Assembly (NCBI GenBank): GCA_003243255.1
Contig: QFQM01000004.1
Span: 26,743 to 90,742, forward strand
Direction: 5' to 3'
DNA from: Flavobacterium psychrophilum
GTDB taxonomy: Bacteria; Bacteroidota; Bacteroidia; Flavobacteriales; Flavobacteriaceae
Length of the DNA stretch: 64,000 nt
In this document: positions 1 through 7,778 of the stretch, piece after piece
Position numbering within the stretch: position 1 is the first letter of the stretch
How the letters are laid out: each line of letters opens with the position of its first letter
Notes under the pieces: generated by a model
Seen by the model: only the letters and a program-made list of their open reading frames with translations
What the model was told of the DNA's origin: nothing
Databases searched by the model: none
Made by a program: the position numbers and the translations under genes

Positions 1-771
1 TTCCACAACTGCTGCGTGCAGCTGGTTCTCATCACGCGATGGTGCAGTACATCCTTCAAGGTAGCTTACATAACTGCCTTCATCGGCAATTACTAGCGTA
101 CGCTCAAACTGTCCTGTACCTGCCTGGTTGATACGGAAATAGGTAGAAAGTTCCATTGGGCAACGTACTCCCTTAGGGATATAGCAAAAAGAACCATCTG
201 AGAATACAGCTGAGTTAAGCGCTGCATAAAAGTTGTCCTTTTGCGGCACTACCGATCCTATGTATTTCTTAACCAGTTCAGGATGTTCTTTTATAGCCTC
301 AGAAATCGGGCAAAAGATGATCCCTTTTTCAGCAAGCGTTTTCTTGAATGTTGTAGCTACAGAAACTGAGTCAACCACTATATCCATAGCAATATTATTC
401 ATTTTCTTCTGCTCATCAATAGAGATTCCAAGCTTTTTGTACATTGCCAAAAGCTCAGGATCTACATCATCAAGTGTTTTATTAGGATCAACCGTTTTTG
501 GTGCTGAATAATATGATATCGCCTGAAAATCAGGTTTTTCATAATGTACGTTAGCCCATTCCGGCTCAATCATTTCCTGCCAGGCACGAAAAGCCTCAAG
601 CCTCCACTCAGTCATCCATTCAGGCTCTTCTTTCTTTTTAGAAAGCGCCCTTACGACTTCTTCGTTAAGCCCTATAGGAAATGTTTCAGATTCAATTTCA
701 GTATAAAAACCGTACTCGTATTCTTTGTTCTCAAGTTCGATCTTTAATTCCTCTTCAGTGTACTTACTCAT
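1..771 (-). CDS. sufB: Fe-S cluster assembly scaffold SufB (partial, C-terminus outside window)
   Basis: SufB is the core of the SufBCD scaffold that builds Fe-S clusters in the cytoplasm. The frame is open from an ATG at 771 to the window edge, giving 257 codons of a family that usually has about 480. Typical SufB text is visible, for example [20 protein letters not shown] and, near the edge, [20 protein letters not shown]. It lies downstream of the SufA-like gene on the same strand, which is the usual flavobacterial suf order, and is separated from it by 165 nt carrying two short-period repeat arrays. It is probably transcribed from the promoter at 1301-1329. Identification is secure; only the N-terminal half is visible. 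Confidence 0.95.
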   Translation of the reverse strand, partial: MSKYTEEELKIELENKEYEYGFYTEIESETFPIGLNEEVVRALSKKKEEPEWMTEWRLEAFRAWQEMIEPEWANVHYEKPDFQAISYYSAPKTVDPNKTLDDVDPELLAMYKKLGISIDEQKKMNNIAMDIVVDSVSVATTFKKTLAEKGIIFCPISEAIKEHPELVKKYIGSVVPQKDNFYAALNSAVFSDGSFCYIPKGVRCPMELSTYFRINQAGTGQFERTLVIADEGSYVSYLEGCTAPSRDENQLHAAVVE

Positions 772-780
772 TATCTTGTT

Positions 781-815
781 GTTTCAGGTTCAACGTTCAT
801 GGTTTAAGGTTGCTC
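781..815. repeat. Degenerate heptamer array (5 units)
   Basis: Five consecutive 7-mers, GTTTCAG, GTTCAAC, GTTCATG, GTTTAAG, GTTGCTC, lie 9 nt upstream of the sufB start. On the minus strand the units resemble the ACTGAAC unit of the perfect array at 6271-6326. The period is strict but the sequence is degenerate. Confidence 0.55.
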
Positions 816-896
816 ACTCAAACACAAAAACACTACTGAATACTTTTAATATTTAATAAAACTAAAGTTTTTAACTCAGGATGCTAAGCAACTTTT

Positions 897-936
897 AACC
901 CGAAATTTTAAACTTTTAAATTCTTCAATCTTTCAA
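897..936 (-). repeat. Degenerate octamer array after the sufA-like stop codon
   Basis: Read on the minus strand directly after the TAA of the SufA-like gene: TTGAAAGA, TTGAAGAA, TTTAAAAG, TTTAAAAT, TTCGGGTT. The period is 8 nt with a consensus near TTNAAAAN. It is A/T-rich, so part of the regularity could be chance. Confidence 0.35.
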
Positions 937-1266
937 TTAAAGAGAAAAACTTTCCCCACATCCGCAGGTTCTTTGGGCATTTGGATTGTTGAATACAAAA
1001 CCTTTACCGTTAAGTCCTCCTGAATATTCCAGGATTGTACCTGCCAAATACAGGAAACTCTTTTTATCTACGGCAATTTTTATATTGTTGTCTTCAAATA
1101 CCTTATCATTTTCGCCCAGTTCTTTGTCAAATTTAAGATCATAAGACAAACCTGAACATCCGCCGCTTTTTACACCTACTCTTACGTAGTCAGTAGCAGC
1201 ATCAAAACCATCATCCTCCATAAGTGAAATTACCCTCTTTCTTGCTGTGTCAGATACTTTTATCAT
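937..1266 (-). CDS. IscA/SufA/HesB-family iron-sulfur cluster carrier
   Basis: This 109-aa protein is an A-type Fe-S carrier that takes nascent clusters to target apoproteins. The three invariant cysteines are visible: GGCSGLSY around residue 36 and the C-terminal TCGCGESF. Length is typical for the family. It is the first gene of the suf operon, with sufB following on the same strand. A complete TTG/TAnnTTTG promoter lies 35 nt upstream. SufA is the most likely name because of the neighbour; ErpA or IscA cannot be told apart by sequence alone. Confidence 0.92.
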   Translation of the reverse strand: MIKVSDTARKRVISLMEDDGFDAATDYVRVGVKSGGCSGLSYDLKFDKELGENDKVFEDNNIKIAVDKKSFLYLAGTILEYSGGLNGKGFVFNNPNAQRTCGCGESFSL

Positions 1267-1300
1267 GATTTATAAACGTATAATTAGTCTAAATTTAGTG

Positions 1301-1329
1301 CAAAGATACCACATTTTTAGATAATGCAA
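1301..1329 (-). promoter_or_regulatory. Bacteroidota-type promoter of the suf operon
   Basis: On the minus strand there is TTG (1329-1327), an 18-nt spacer and TATCTTTG (1308-1301). This fits the known Bacteroidota -33/-7 consensus TTG / TAnnTTTG. The SufA-like start codon is 35 nt further on. Confidence 0.7.
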
Positions 1330-1426
1330 TAATAGGGCCCATTTTTATGCAAATAGTGCTATAAAGAAAGCTTATGCCCGATGTTTGCGGCAAAATTGTT
1401 AATTTGGCACCACTAAATTTACTCTG

Positions 1427-2284
1427 ATGAAATTATATCCGATTGAAAGCGGGAATTTTAAACTGGATGGGGGTGCCATGTTTGGCGTTGTACCAAAAAC
1501 CATCTGGAATAAAACCAATCCTGCTGATAATAATAACCTTATTGACCTTGCCGCACGCTGCCTTTTGATTGAAGATGGCAATAAACTGATACTGATAGAT
1601 ACCGGAATGGGTAACAAGCAAAGCGAAAAGTTCTTTGGCTTTTACTCCATGTGGGGCAATCATAGCCTTGACAAATCATTGGCAAAACATGGCTTTAGCC
1701 GTGATGATATTACCGATGTATTTATGACGCACCTGCATTTTGACCATTGCGGAGGTAGCGTACAATGGAATAAAGACCATACAGGTTATGAACCGGCATT
1801 TAAAAACGCACATTTCTGGACTAATGAGAACCATTGGGAATGGGCCACTAAACCAAATGCACGCGAAAAAGCTTCTTTTCTGAGTGAAAACATACTGCCT
1901 ATGCAGGAAAGCGGTCAGCTGAAATTCATTCAGAGGCCTGATGCCGGATTTTTGGAACAAAGCGAACTTGGGTTTGGGATTCTGTTTGCCGACGGACATA
2001 CCGAGAAACAAATGATACCACATATCAGTCACAACGGTAAGACGATTGTTTTTATGGCTGACCTATTGCCAACAGTAGGGCATATTCCGTTGCCATATGT
2101 TATGGGATACGATACCCGTCCGCTGCTGACCATTGATGAGAAAGCCAAATTCCTTAACGAGGCAGCAGAAAAAGGATATTATCTGTTCCTGGAGCATGAT
2201 GCCCACAATCAGATAATTACCGTTGAACAAACGGAAAAAGGTGTTCGTTTAAAAGAGCTTTTTTCTTTCGAAGACATTCTGTAA
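1427..2284 (+). CDS. Metallo-beta-lactamase-fold hydrolase
   Basis: This 285-aa protein has the MBL-fold zinc motif HLHFDHCGG at about residues 103-111 and later metal-ligand candidates DGHTE and the C-terminal EHDAH. Such proteins hydrolyse esters, lactones, thioesters or phosphodiesters; the substrate cannot be read from the sequence. The arrangement resembles AHL-lactonase/AttM-like MBL proteins, but that is only family resemblance. There is no signal peptide, so it is probably cytoplasmic. It stands alone, divergent from the suf operon. Start is the ATG at 1427; no upstream in-frame ATG fits better. Confidence 0.88.
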   Translation: MKLYPIESGNFKLDGGAMFGVVPKTIWNKTNPADNNNLIDLAARCLLIEDGNKLILIDTGMGNKQSEKFFGFYSMWGNHSLDKSLAKHGFSRDDITDVFMTHLHFDHCGGSVQWNKDHTGYEPAFKNAHFWTNENHWEWATKPNAREKASFLSENILPMQESGQLKFIQRPDAGFLEQSELGFGILFADGHTEKQMIPHISHNGKTIVFMADLLPTVGHIPLPYVMGYDTRPLLTIDEKAKFLNEAAEKGYYLFLEHDAHNQIITVEQTEKGVRLKELFSFEDIL

Positions 2285-2369
2285 TTATAGGAATAATTCG
2301 AAGAATGAATAATAATTTAAATTTTTAATAATTTCCTGTAACGTTTTCAGCTTTTGTGAGTCTATTAAT

Positions 2370-2443
2370 GACCCGCGGGAGCTATTGAAACAGATTGAGT
2401 TAGTAGACAATCTTCCAGATACTATACTGCGGGTTCCTTTTTT
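2370..2443 (+). ncRNA. Putative structured RNA ending in a U-tract
   Basis: In the 305-nt gap between the MBL gene and the S8 peptidase, GACCCGC (2370-2376) pairs with GCGGGTT (2429-2435). Inside it AGATTG (2392-2397) pairs with CAATCT (2408-2413). The outer stem is followed by CC and six T (2438-2443). This is a nested hairpin with an intrinsic-terminator tail, 147 nt before the peptidase start. It could be a small RNA, a 5' leader element, or a distant terminator of the MBL gene. The rest of the gap shows nothing else I can name. Confidence 0.35.
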
Positions 2444-2589
2444 CTCGTTGTCAGCTTTCTGAGAATAAAATCTTACATATTCACTACAGGATAAGTTTAA
2501 CCATCATAATTTAATGTTAAGGGTTACGATTTATGTAACAAAACGCGTTTAAATTAGACCTATATTAAAATATTGTAATTTTAGAACAT

Positions 2590-4203
2590 ATGAAATTCAA
2601 AGCAATTTACCTTTCGGTGGCACTGGCACTGGCCCTTGCAAGTTGTGGTACATCAAAAATCACCGCAGAACCAATTACCATAACTGCACCGATAACGGCT
2701 AAAAAAGCACCGCTTACTGAAGCTCAGGAAAAACGCTGGAGTGACCTCGATCTTATTAAAGACAGTATACCGGGAATGAGCGTAGACAGGGCTTACGAGC
2801 TTCTGAAAGGCAAAAAAAGCAACAAAGTAATTGTTGGCGTGGTAGATTCAGGTGTAGATATCAACCATCCTGATCTTGCTCCTGTTATCTGGACCAATAC
2901 GAAAGAAATTGCCAATAACGGAAAAGACGACGACAATAACGGATATATTGATGACGTACATGGCTGGAACTTTTTAGGAGATGCTGATAATGAAAACCTT
3001 GAGTTTGTTCGTATCCTTAAAAAAGGCGACGACGGTTCTGCAACATTCAAAAGAGCTAAAGCCGAATATGATAAAGAAACTACGGATGCCAAAACCGAGC
3101 TTCGTAAGATAGACTATATCATCAATGCTAATAACAAGATTAAGGCTGAACTGAAAAAAGACACCTATACTGCTCAGGATCTTCAGAACCTTAAATCATC
3201 AGATCCGCTTATCAATGAGCTTAAGCCTCAGTTGAGCTACATCCTTACCCAAATTCCAATTACAGAACTTGAAAAAGAACTTAAAGAGGGTAAAGACCAT
3301 TTTGAGGATCAGCTGGAGTACAATCTTAACCTCAAATTTGACGGGCGTAAGATCGTTGGCGACAACCCTAATGACATCAATGATAAAAAATACGGAAACA
3401 ACAATGTTATAGGCCCTAAAGCTGATGGTGCTAAACACGGTACTCACGTAGCGGGTATTATTGCGCAGACAAGAGGTAATAACCTTGGCGGTGACGGTGT
3501 AGCCAGCAATGTTGCCGAAATCATGGCTGTAAGAGCTGTACCTAATGGCGACGAATACGATAAAGACGTAGCTCTTGCTATTCGTTATGCTGTTGATAAC
3601 GGAGCCAAAGTAATCAACGGAAGTTTTGGTAAATATTTCTCTACACACAGCGACTGGGTGTATGATGCTATTAAATATGCTGCAGATAAAGATGTGCTAA
3701 TCGTATGTGCTGCAGGTAATGAAGGGATGAACCTTAATAAAAATGGAAAAACTGCCGAGCGTTATCCTAACGACTCAAGAATAGGCGGCCCTGAAATTGC
3801 AGACAACTTCCTTACAATCGGGGCACTTAACCCTGTATATGGCGAAAATATGGTTGCCGGTTTCTCTAACTACGGCCAAAAAGAAGTTGATATCTTCAGC
3901 CCTGGTGTTAGAATCTATGCTACAACACCAAACAACTCGTATGAGTTTCTTCAGGGTACATCTATGGCATCACCTAATGCTGCCGGTGTAGCGGCACTTA
4001 TCCGTGCTTACTATCCTAAGCTTACAGCTTCTCAGGTTAAAAGGATTATTATGGATTCGGGTATCGCCATCAACCTTAAAGTAAATGTTGGCGAAAACGA
4101 TGACGAGGCTACAATTCCTTTCAGCCAGGCATCTGTAACAGGTAAAATAGTTAATGCCTACAATGCTATCATTCTTGCCGATAAGGTATCCAGAGGTAAA
4201 TAA
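2590..4203 (+). CDS. S8 (subtilisin-family) serine peptidase lipoprotein
   Basis: A 537-aa secreted peptidase. The N-terminus is a lipoprotein signal with lipobox LASC (lipidated Cys19), so it is probably anchored in the periplasm or outer membrane. The catalytic triad is visible: Asp86 in VGVVDSGVD, His in KHGTHVAGI near residue 285, and Ser in GTSMASPNAAG near residue 459. A long charged insertion (about residues 130-270) separates Asp from His, as in many Bacteroidota S8 enzymes. A strong terminator follows. The substrate is unknown; general protein turnover in the envelope is likely. Confidence 0.93.
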   Translation: MKFKAIYLSVALALALASCGTSKITAEPITITAPITAKKAPLTEAQEKRWSDLDLIKDSIPGMSVDRAYELLKGKKSNKVIVGVVDSGVDINHPDLAPVIWTNTKEIANNGKDDDNNGYIDDVHGWNFLGDADNENLEFVRILKKGDDGSATFKRAKAEYDKETTDAKTELRKIDYIINANNKIKAELKKDTYTAQDLQNLKSSDPLINELKPQLSYILTQIPITELEKELKEGKDHFEDQLEYNLNLKFDGRKIVGDNPNDINDKKYGNNNVIGPKADGAKHGTHVAGIIAQTRGNNLGGDGVASNVAEIMAVRAVPNGDEYDKDVALAIRYAVDNGAKVINGSFGKYFSTHSDWVYDAIKYAADKDVLIVCAAGNEGMNLNKNGKTAERYPNDSRIGGPEIADNFLTIGALNPVYGENMVAGFSNYGQKEVDIFSPGVRIYATTPNNSYEFLQGTSMASPNAAGVAALIRAYYPKLTASQVKRIIMDSGIAINLKVNVGENDDEATIPFSQASVTGKIVNAYNAIILADKVSRGK

Positions 4204-4223
4204 GACAATTTAAATTTATAGAG

Positions 4224-4254
4224 ATGGAAGGGCGCAATCCCTTCCATTTTTTTT
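4224..4254 (+). terminator. Intrinsic terminator of the S8 peptidase gene
   Basis: A perfect 9-bp stem, ATGGAAGGG (4224-4232) with CCCTTCCAT (4239-4247), and a 6-nt loop, followed by a run of T. It ends 11 nt before the M1 peptidase start, so that gene needs its own promoter or readthrough. Confidence 0.85.
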
Positions 4255-4265
4255 ATTTTTAGCCC

Positions 4266-6164
4266 ATGAAAAAATTAGTAGTACTGGCATTAGTATCGGC
4301 TTCAGCCCTTTTTGCCCAAAATAATCCCAATCCGGGATACTGGCAGCAACACGTAGACTACAAAATGGATGTGTCTATGGATGTAAAGACGTATCGCTAT
4401 ACCGGTAAGCAGCAATTGGTTTACACCAACAATTCAAAAGATACGCTTAACCGTGTGTTTTACCATCTTTACAACAATGCTTTCCAGCCGGGCAGCGAAA
4501 TGGATGCCCGCCTTCAGGCCATTACAGATCCTGATAAAAGGATGGTAAAAACTTTTAAGACTCCCGAAAAAACAACTTACGAAAGCCGTATAAGCAAGCT
4601 AAAACCTGACGAGATTGGGTATTTAAAAATAAACAACCTAAAACAGGATGGTGTTGCTGCTAACAATGTGGTTAAAGGAACTGTACTTGAAGTTACATTG
4701 CCAAAAGCAATCCTTCCCGGGCAATCTACAACTTTTACCCTTGATTTTGAAGGGCAGGTACCTGTACAAATTCGCCGCAGCGGAAGGAACAATAACGAAG
4801 GCGTAGCCCTGTCTATGACGCAGTGGTATCCTAAAATGGCCGAATATGATTTTGAAGGCTGGCATGCAAACCCATATATTGCCCGTGAGTTTCACGGTGT
4901 GTGGGGTAATTTTGATGTAAATATCACTATTGACAAGGACTTTACCATTGGCGGTACAGGATACCTTCAAAACAAGAATGAAATTGGAAAAGGTTATCAG
5001 GATTCAGGCGTACAGGTAAAATATCCTAAAAAAGCCAAAACGCTTACCTGGCATTTTGTAGCGCCAAACGTGCATGATTTTGCCTGGGCTGCCGATCCTA
5101 ACTTTGCTCACGATATGATTATGGGTGAAAACAATACCGAGTTGCATTTCTTCTATAAAAATACTCCTGAAAATCAGGACGGTTGGAAAAGGCTTCAGCC
5201 TAAAACTGCCGAAATTCTTTCGTACTACAACAGTATCGTAGGTAAGTATCCGTACAAGCAATACTCTGTGATACAAGGCGGCGACGGCGGTATGGAATAT
5301 GCCATGTGTACGCTTATCACGGGGAATAAATATGAAGGTTTAGTTGGTGTTACCGCTCACGAATTTGGCCACTCGTGGTTCCAGCATATACTCGCATCAA
5401 ACGAGAGCGAGCACGGATGGATGGATGAAGGTTTTACAACCTATATCGAGGATCTTGCAATGCATACGCTAATGCCACCGAAAGACAAAAAAGAAGAACC
5501 TGTACATCCGTTTACAAGTTCTTATGGCAACTATTTTTACATGGTGAAATCAGGTAAAGAACAACCGTTAAGCACACAGGCAGATCGTTTTGACCTGAAT
5601 ATGCTATACAGTATTGCTTCATATAGCAAAGGGTCTCTTTTCCTGACACAACTGGGTTATTTGATCGGTGAAGAAAAACTGGCAGAAACACTTAAACGTT
5701 ATTATGAGGATTATAAGTTTACCCACCCTACGCCAAACGACATTACCCGTACGGCAGAAAAAGTGAGCGGTGCTGAGCTTGGCTGGTACTTAACCGACTG
5801 GACAATGACTACCAACACCATTGATTACAGCCTGAAAGTAGCTGAGGATGGCAACAACACTAAAGTTACGCTGGAGCGCATAGGCCGTATGCCAATGTCT
5901 ATCGATATCATTGCCGTGTATGAAGACGGTACGCAGGAAACATTTTACGTTCCGTTAAGGATGATGTATTACACTAAAGACAATCCGTATCCGAACCTGA
6001 AAAGAACAGTACTTCCGGAATGGGACTGGGCACATAAAACCTATGATTTTACTATCAGCAAACCTAAAAAAACCATTAAGGTGCTAATGATTGACCCTGC
6101 AGAGTTTATGGCAGATGTAAACAGGGATAATAACGTTTATACCGGCGAAGCTGTTAAACAGTAG
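4266..6164 (+). CDS. M1-family zinc aminopeptidase, secreted
   Basis: A 632-aa metallopeptidase. Residues 1-17 form a signal peptide (MKKLVVLALVSASALFAQ). The zinc site is complete: HEFGH at about residues 366-370 and, 19 residues on, the Glu of MDEGFTTY. The exopeptidase motif appears as GGMEYAM shortly before, at about residue 338. The N-terminal part is the beta-rich domain typical of M1 enzymes. It should cleave N-terminal residues from peptides in the periplasm. Its stop codon is followed without a gap by a heptamer array and then by a bidirectional terminator. Confidence 0.93.
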   Translation: MKKLVVLALVSASALFAQNNPNPGYWQQHVDYKMDVSMDVKTYRYTGKQQLVYTNNSKDTLNRVFYHLYNNAFQPGSEMDARLQAITDPDKRMVKTFKTPEKTTYESRISKLKPDEIGYLKINNLKQDGVAANNVVKGTVLEVTLPKAILPGQSTTFTLDFEGQVPVQIRRSGRNNNEGVALSMTQWYPKMAEYDFEGWHANPYIAREFHGVWGNFDVNITIDKDFTIGGTGYLQNKNEIGKGYQDSGVQVKYPKKAKTLTWHFVAPNVHDFAWAADPNFAHDMIMGENNTELHFFYKNTPENQDGWKRLQPKTAEILSYYNSIVGKYPYKQYSVIQGGDGGMEYAMCTLITGNKYEGLVGVTAHEFGHSWFQHILASNESEHGWMDEGFTTYIEDLAMHTLMPPKDKKEEPVHPFTSSYGNYFYMVKSGKEQPLSTQADRFDLNMLYSIASYSKGSLFLTQLGYLIGEEKLAETLKRYYEDYKFTHPTPNDITRTAEKVSGAELGWYLTDWTMTTNTIDYSLKVAEDGNNTKVTLERIGRMPMSIDIIAVYEDGTQETFYVPLRMMYYTKDNPYPNLKRTVLPEWDWAHKTYDFTISKPKKTIKVLMIDPAEFMADVNRDNNVYTGEAVKQ

Positions 6165-6192
6165 GCAGTATTCAGTATTCAGTTCGCAGTAT
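6165..6192 (+). repeat. Degenerate heptamer array after the M1 peptidase stop
   Basis: Immediately after the TAG at 6162-6164 come GCAGTAT, TCAGTAT, TCAGTTC, GCAGTAT. The unit is close to the TCAGTGT unit seen on the minus strand of the perfect array at 6271-6326. Confidence 0.65.
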
Positions 6193-6210
6193 CTGAGCCA
6201 TTAAAAGTAA

Positions 6211-6242
6211 AAAAGCAGTACCTAAACAGTGCTGCTTTTTTT
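6211..6242. terminator. Bidirectional terminator between the M1 peptidase and elaA
   Basis: AAAAGCAGTAC (6211-6221) pairs with GTGCTGCTTTT (6229-6239) with one G-T wobble. There are T-runs on both strands. It sits between two convergent genes. Confidence 0.75.
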
Positions 6243-6270
6243 ATTTCTAACTTTATGAATTCTCTTTTTT

Positions 6271-6326
6271 ACTGAACACTGAACACTGAACACTGAACAC
6301 TGAACACTGAACACTGAACACTGAAC
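6271..6326. repeat. Perfect tandem array, 8 copies of ACTGAAC
   Basis: Eight exact 7-bp copies end one base before the stop codon of elaA (6328-6330 on the plus strand). Read on the elaA coding strand, TAG is followed by T and then repeated GTTCAGT. Being perfect, it is likely to vary in copy number between strains. Confidence 0.95.
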
Positions 6327-6327
6327 A

Positions 6328-6774
6328 CTAAAAACGATGCATCCTGATATGCGGGATATCATCCTCAAGGTATTGCTCGCCATCCTGCACAAAACCGTGG
6401 CCTTCATAAAACTTTTTCAGGTACAGTTGCGCTGATATAGTAATTGCTGATGTATTATAATTTTCCTGAATCCCTGCTATTGAAGCGATCATAAGATCGT
6501 GGCCCCATTTGCGCTCGCGGAATTTAGGGTTTACCACTACCCTGCCTATCGAAGCATTATCAAAATAATCGCCGGGAGCAAAAAGTCGGCTGTAAGCGGC
6601 TATTTCACCCTCGAAAAGGCCAAATACATGTAATGCTTTCTCATCTTTTCCGTCTATATCCTGATAAACGCAGTTTTGTTCCACTACAAACACTTCAGAG
6701 CGCACTTGCAATAATTGGTATAGTTCGGAGAGAGAAAGTTCGTTAAATCGCTTTATTTTGAATTCCGGTTTCAT
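6328..6774 (-). CDS. elaA: ElaA-type GNAT acetyltransferase
   Basis: A 148-aa cytoplasmic GNAT. The N-terminal block with LRSEVF/FVVEQNCVYQDIDG closely follows E. coli ElaA. The acetyl-CoA loop is seen as VNPKFRERKWGHDLM around residues 87-101. The acetyl acceptor is not known for this family. The start overlaps the stop of the DUF4837 gene by 4 nt, so the two are translationally coupled. The stop codon abuts the heptamer array. Confidence 0.9.
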   Translation of the reverse strand: MKPEFKIKRFNELSLSELYQLLQVRSEVFVVEQNCVYQDIDGKDEKALHVFGLFEGEIAAYSRLFAPGDYFDNASIGRVVVNPKFRERKWGHDLMIASIAGIQENYNTSAITISAQLYLKKFYEGHGFVQDGEQYLEDDIPHIRMHRF

Positions 6775-7757
6775 ATAAATTTTACTGATTTGATGATCGA
6801 CTCGAGTTCTACAATCAAATCACGCTTTGGAGAAGAAGGGCTATAAATGAAGCCTTCAATCACCAGGTAACAATTATGCCTGTTGTCCCTTATTGCGTAG
6901 TTCAGAAAAGGGCCGTTCATGAAATCATTTTTCATTTCCCAGTTACCACGCGTTTCAAATGCGCTCTTATCGTTAAAGCTTGTCATAAAAAAAGAAGGAG
7001 CATAGGCCTCTTCCGTCACCATAAAGGTACCCTGTTCTTTACCATGTATGTACTGGCTTCCAACGGAGTCACGCAATTTAATGATATCAGCAGCTATGGT
7101 TTTGTTTCTCTCGATAGCTTCAAACGGAACTTTGTAAAGCAGTATGTTAGTATTTCCGCTGGTAATATCTTTTTTAAGCCATATAAAATCCTTATTCTTT
7201 ACAGCATAGCTAAAGGTAGACGGTACGTTGATATCTATATGGTACTGGCTTTTGATGAGTTTTTCATCTAAAAGTCCATTTTTTATATTACGCTGTTGGT
7301 TTTCGGCAATTTCAGTCTGCCTGATGGTTCGTATTATCTCATCTGAGTGCATGTCGATAAGCTCCAGAATCTCGTCTATCGACTTTGCTTTAATGGTGAA
7401 TACGTTTTGCGGAGCGCAGTAGTTATTTCGGACAAAACTGAAGCCTTTTTTGGCATCTTTATCCTTATCGATCACGATAATGTTGCGGCCCCTTTTTAAG
7501 GAGCCGTCAAACGATTTATCATGTAACTGATTTAGTGTAAAAAGAGGTTCTTCCTGTGTAAGCCCGTCTACAGGAGCGGCAAGTCTTTTACGCAGGCTGT
7601 CGCCTACCTCACCATTCCACAGTACATCGCTTATTACAATAGATATTTCATTGATATTGCCTTTTGAGGAATCAGCATCATCGTGCTTTTCCTTGTTGCA
7701 GGCAATACAGCAAAGAACAAAAACAAAAGCAAGGATTTGTTTCAGCCTTTTCATCAA
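6771..7757 (-). CDS. DUF4837-type lipoprotein
   Basis: A 328-aa protein with a short lipoprotein signal; the lipobox is CIAC, with the lipidated Cys near residue 20. The sequence matches what I know as DUF4837, a family seen in Bacteroidota next to LysM transglycosylase genes, as here. The function is unknown. It has no membrane segment beyond the signal, so it should be a periplasmic lipoprotein. It follows the transglycosylase gene by 21 nt and overlaps elaA by 4 nt, giving an operon of three. Confidence 0.75.
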   Translation of the reverse strand: MMKRLKQILAFVFVLCCIACNKEKHDDADSSKGNINEISIVISDVLWNGEVGDSLRKRLAAPVDGLTQEEPLFTLNQLHDKSFDGSLKRGRNIIVIDKDKDAKKGFSFVRNNYCAPQNVFTIKAKSIDEILELIDMHSDEIIRTIRQTEIAENQQRNIKNGLLDEKLIKSQYHIDINVPSTFSYAVKNKDFIWLKKDITSGNTNILLYKVPFEAIERNKTIAADIIKLRDSVGSQYIHGKEQGTFMVTEEAYAPSFFMTSFNDKSAFETRGNWEMKNDFMNGPFLNYAIRDNRHNCYLVIEGFIYSPSSPKRDLIVELESIIKSVKFI

Positions 7758-7778
7758 AATACTATTTATTTTCAGGGA

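Noticed and set aside
6271..6326. CRISPR array
   Set aside because: The units are contiguous 7-mers without spacers. No cas-like gene is present and no other repeat-spacer pattern was seen in the window.
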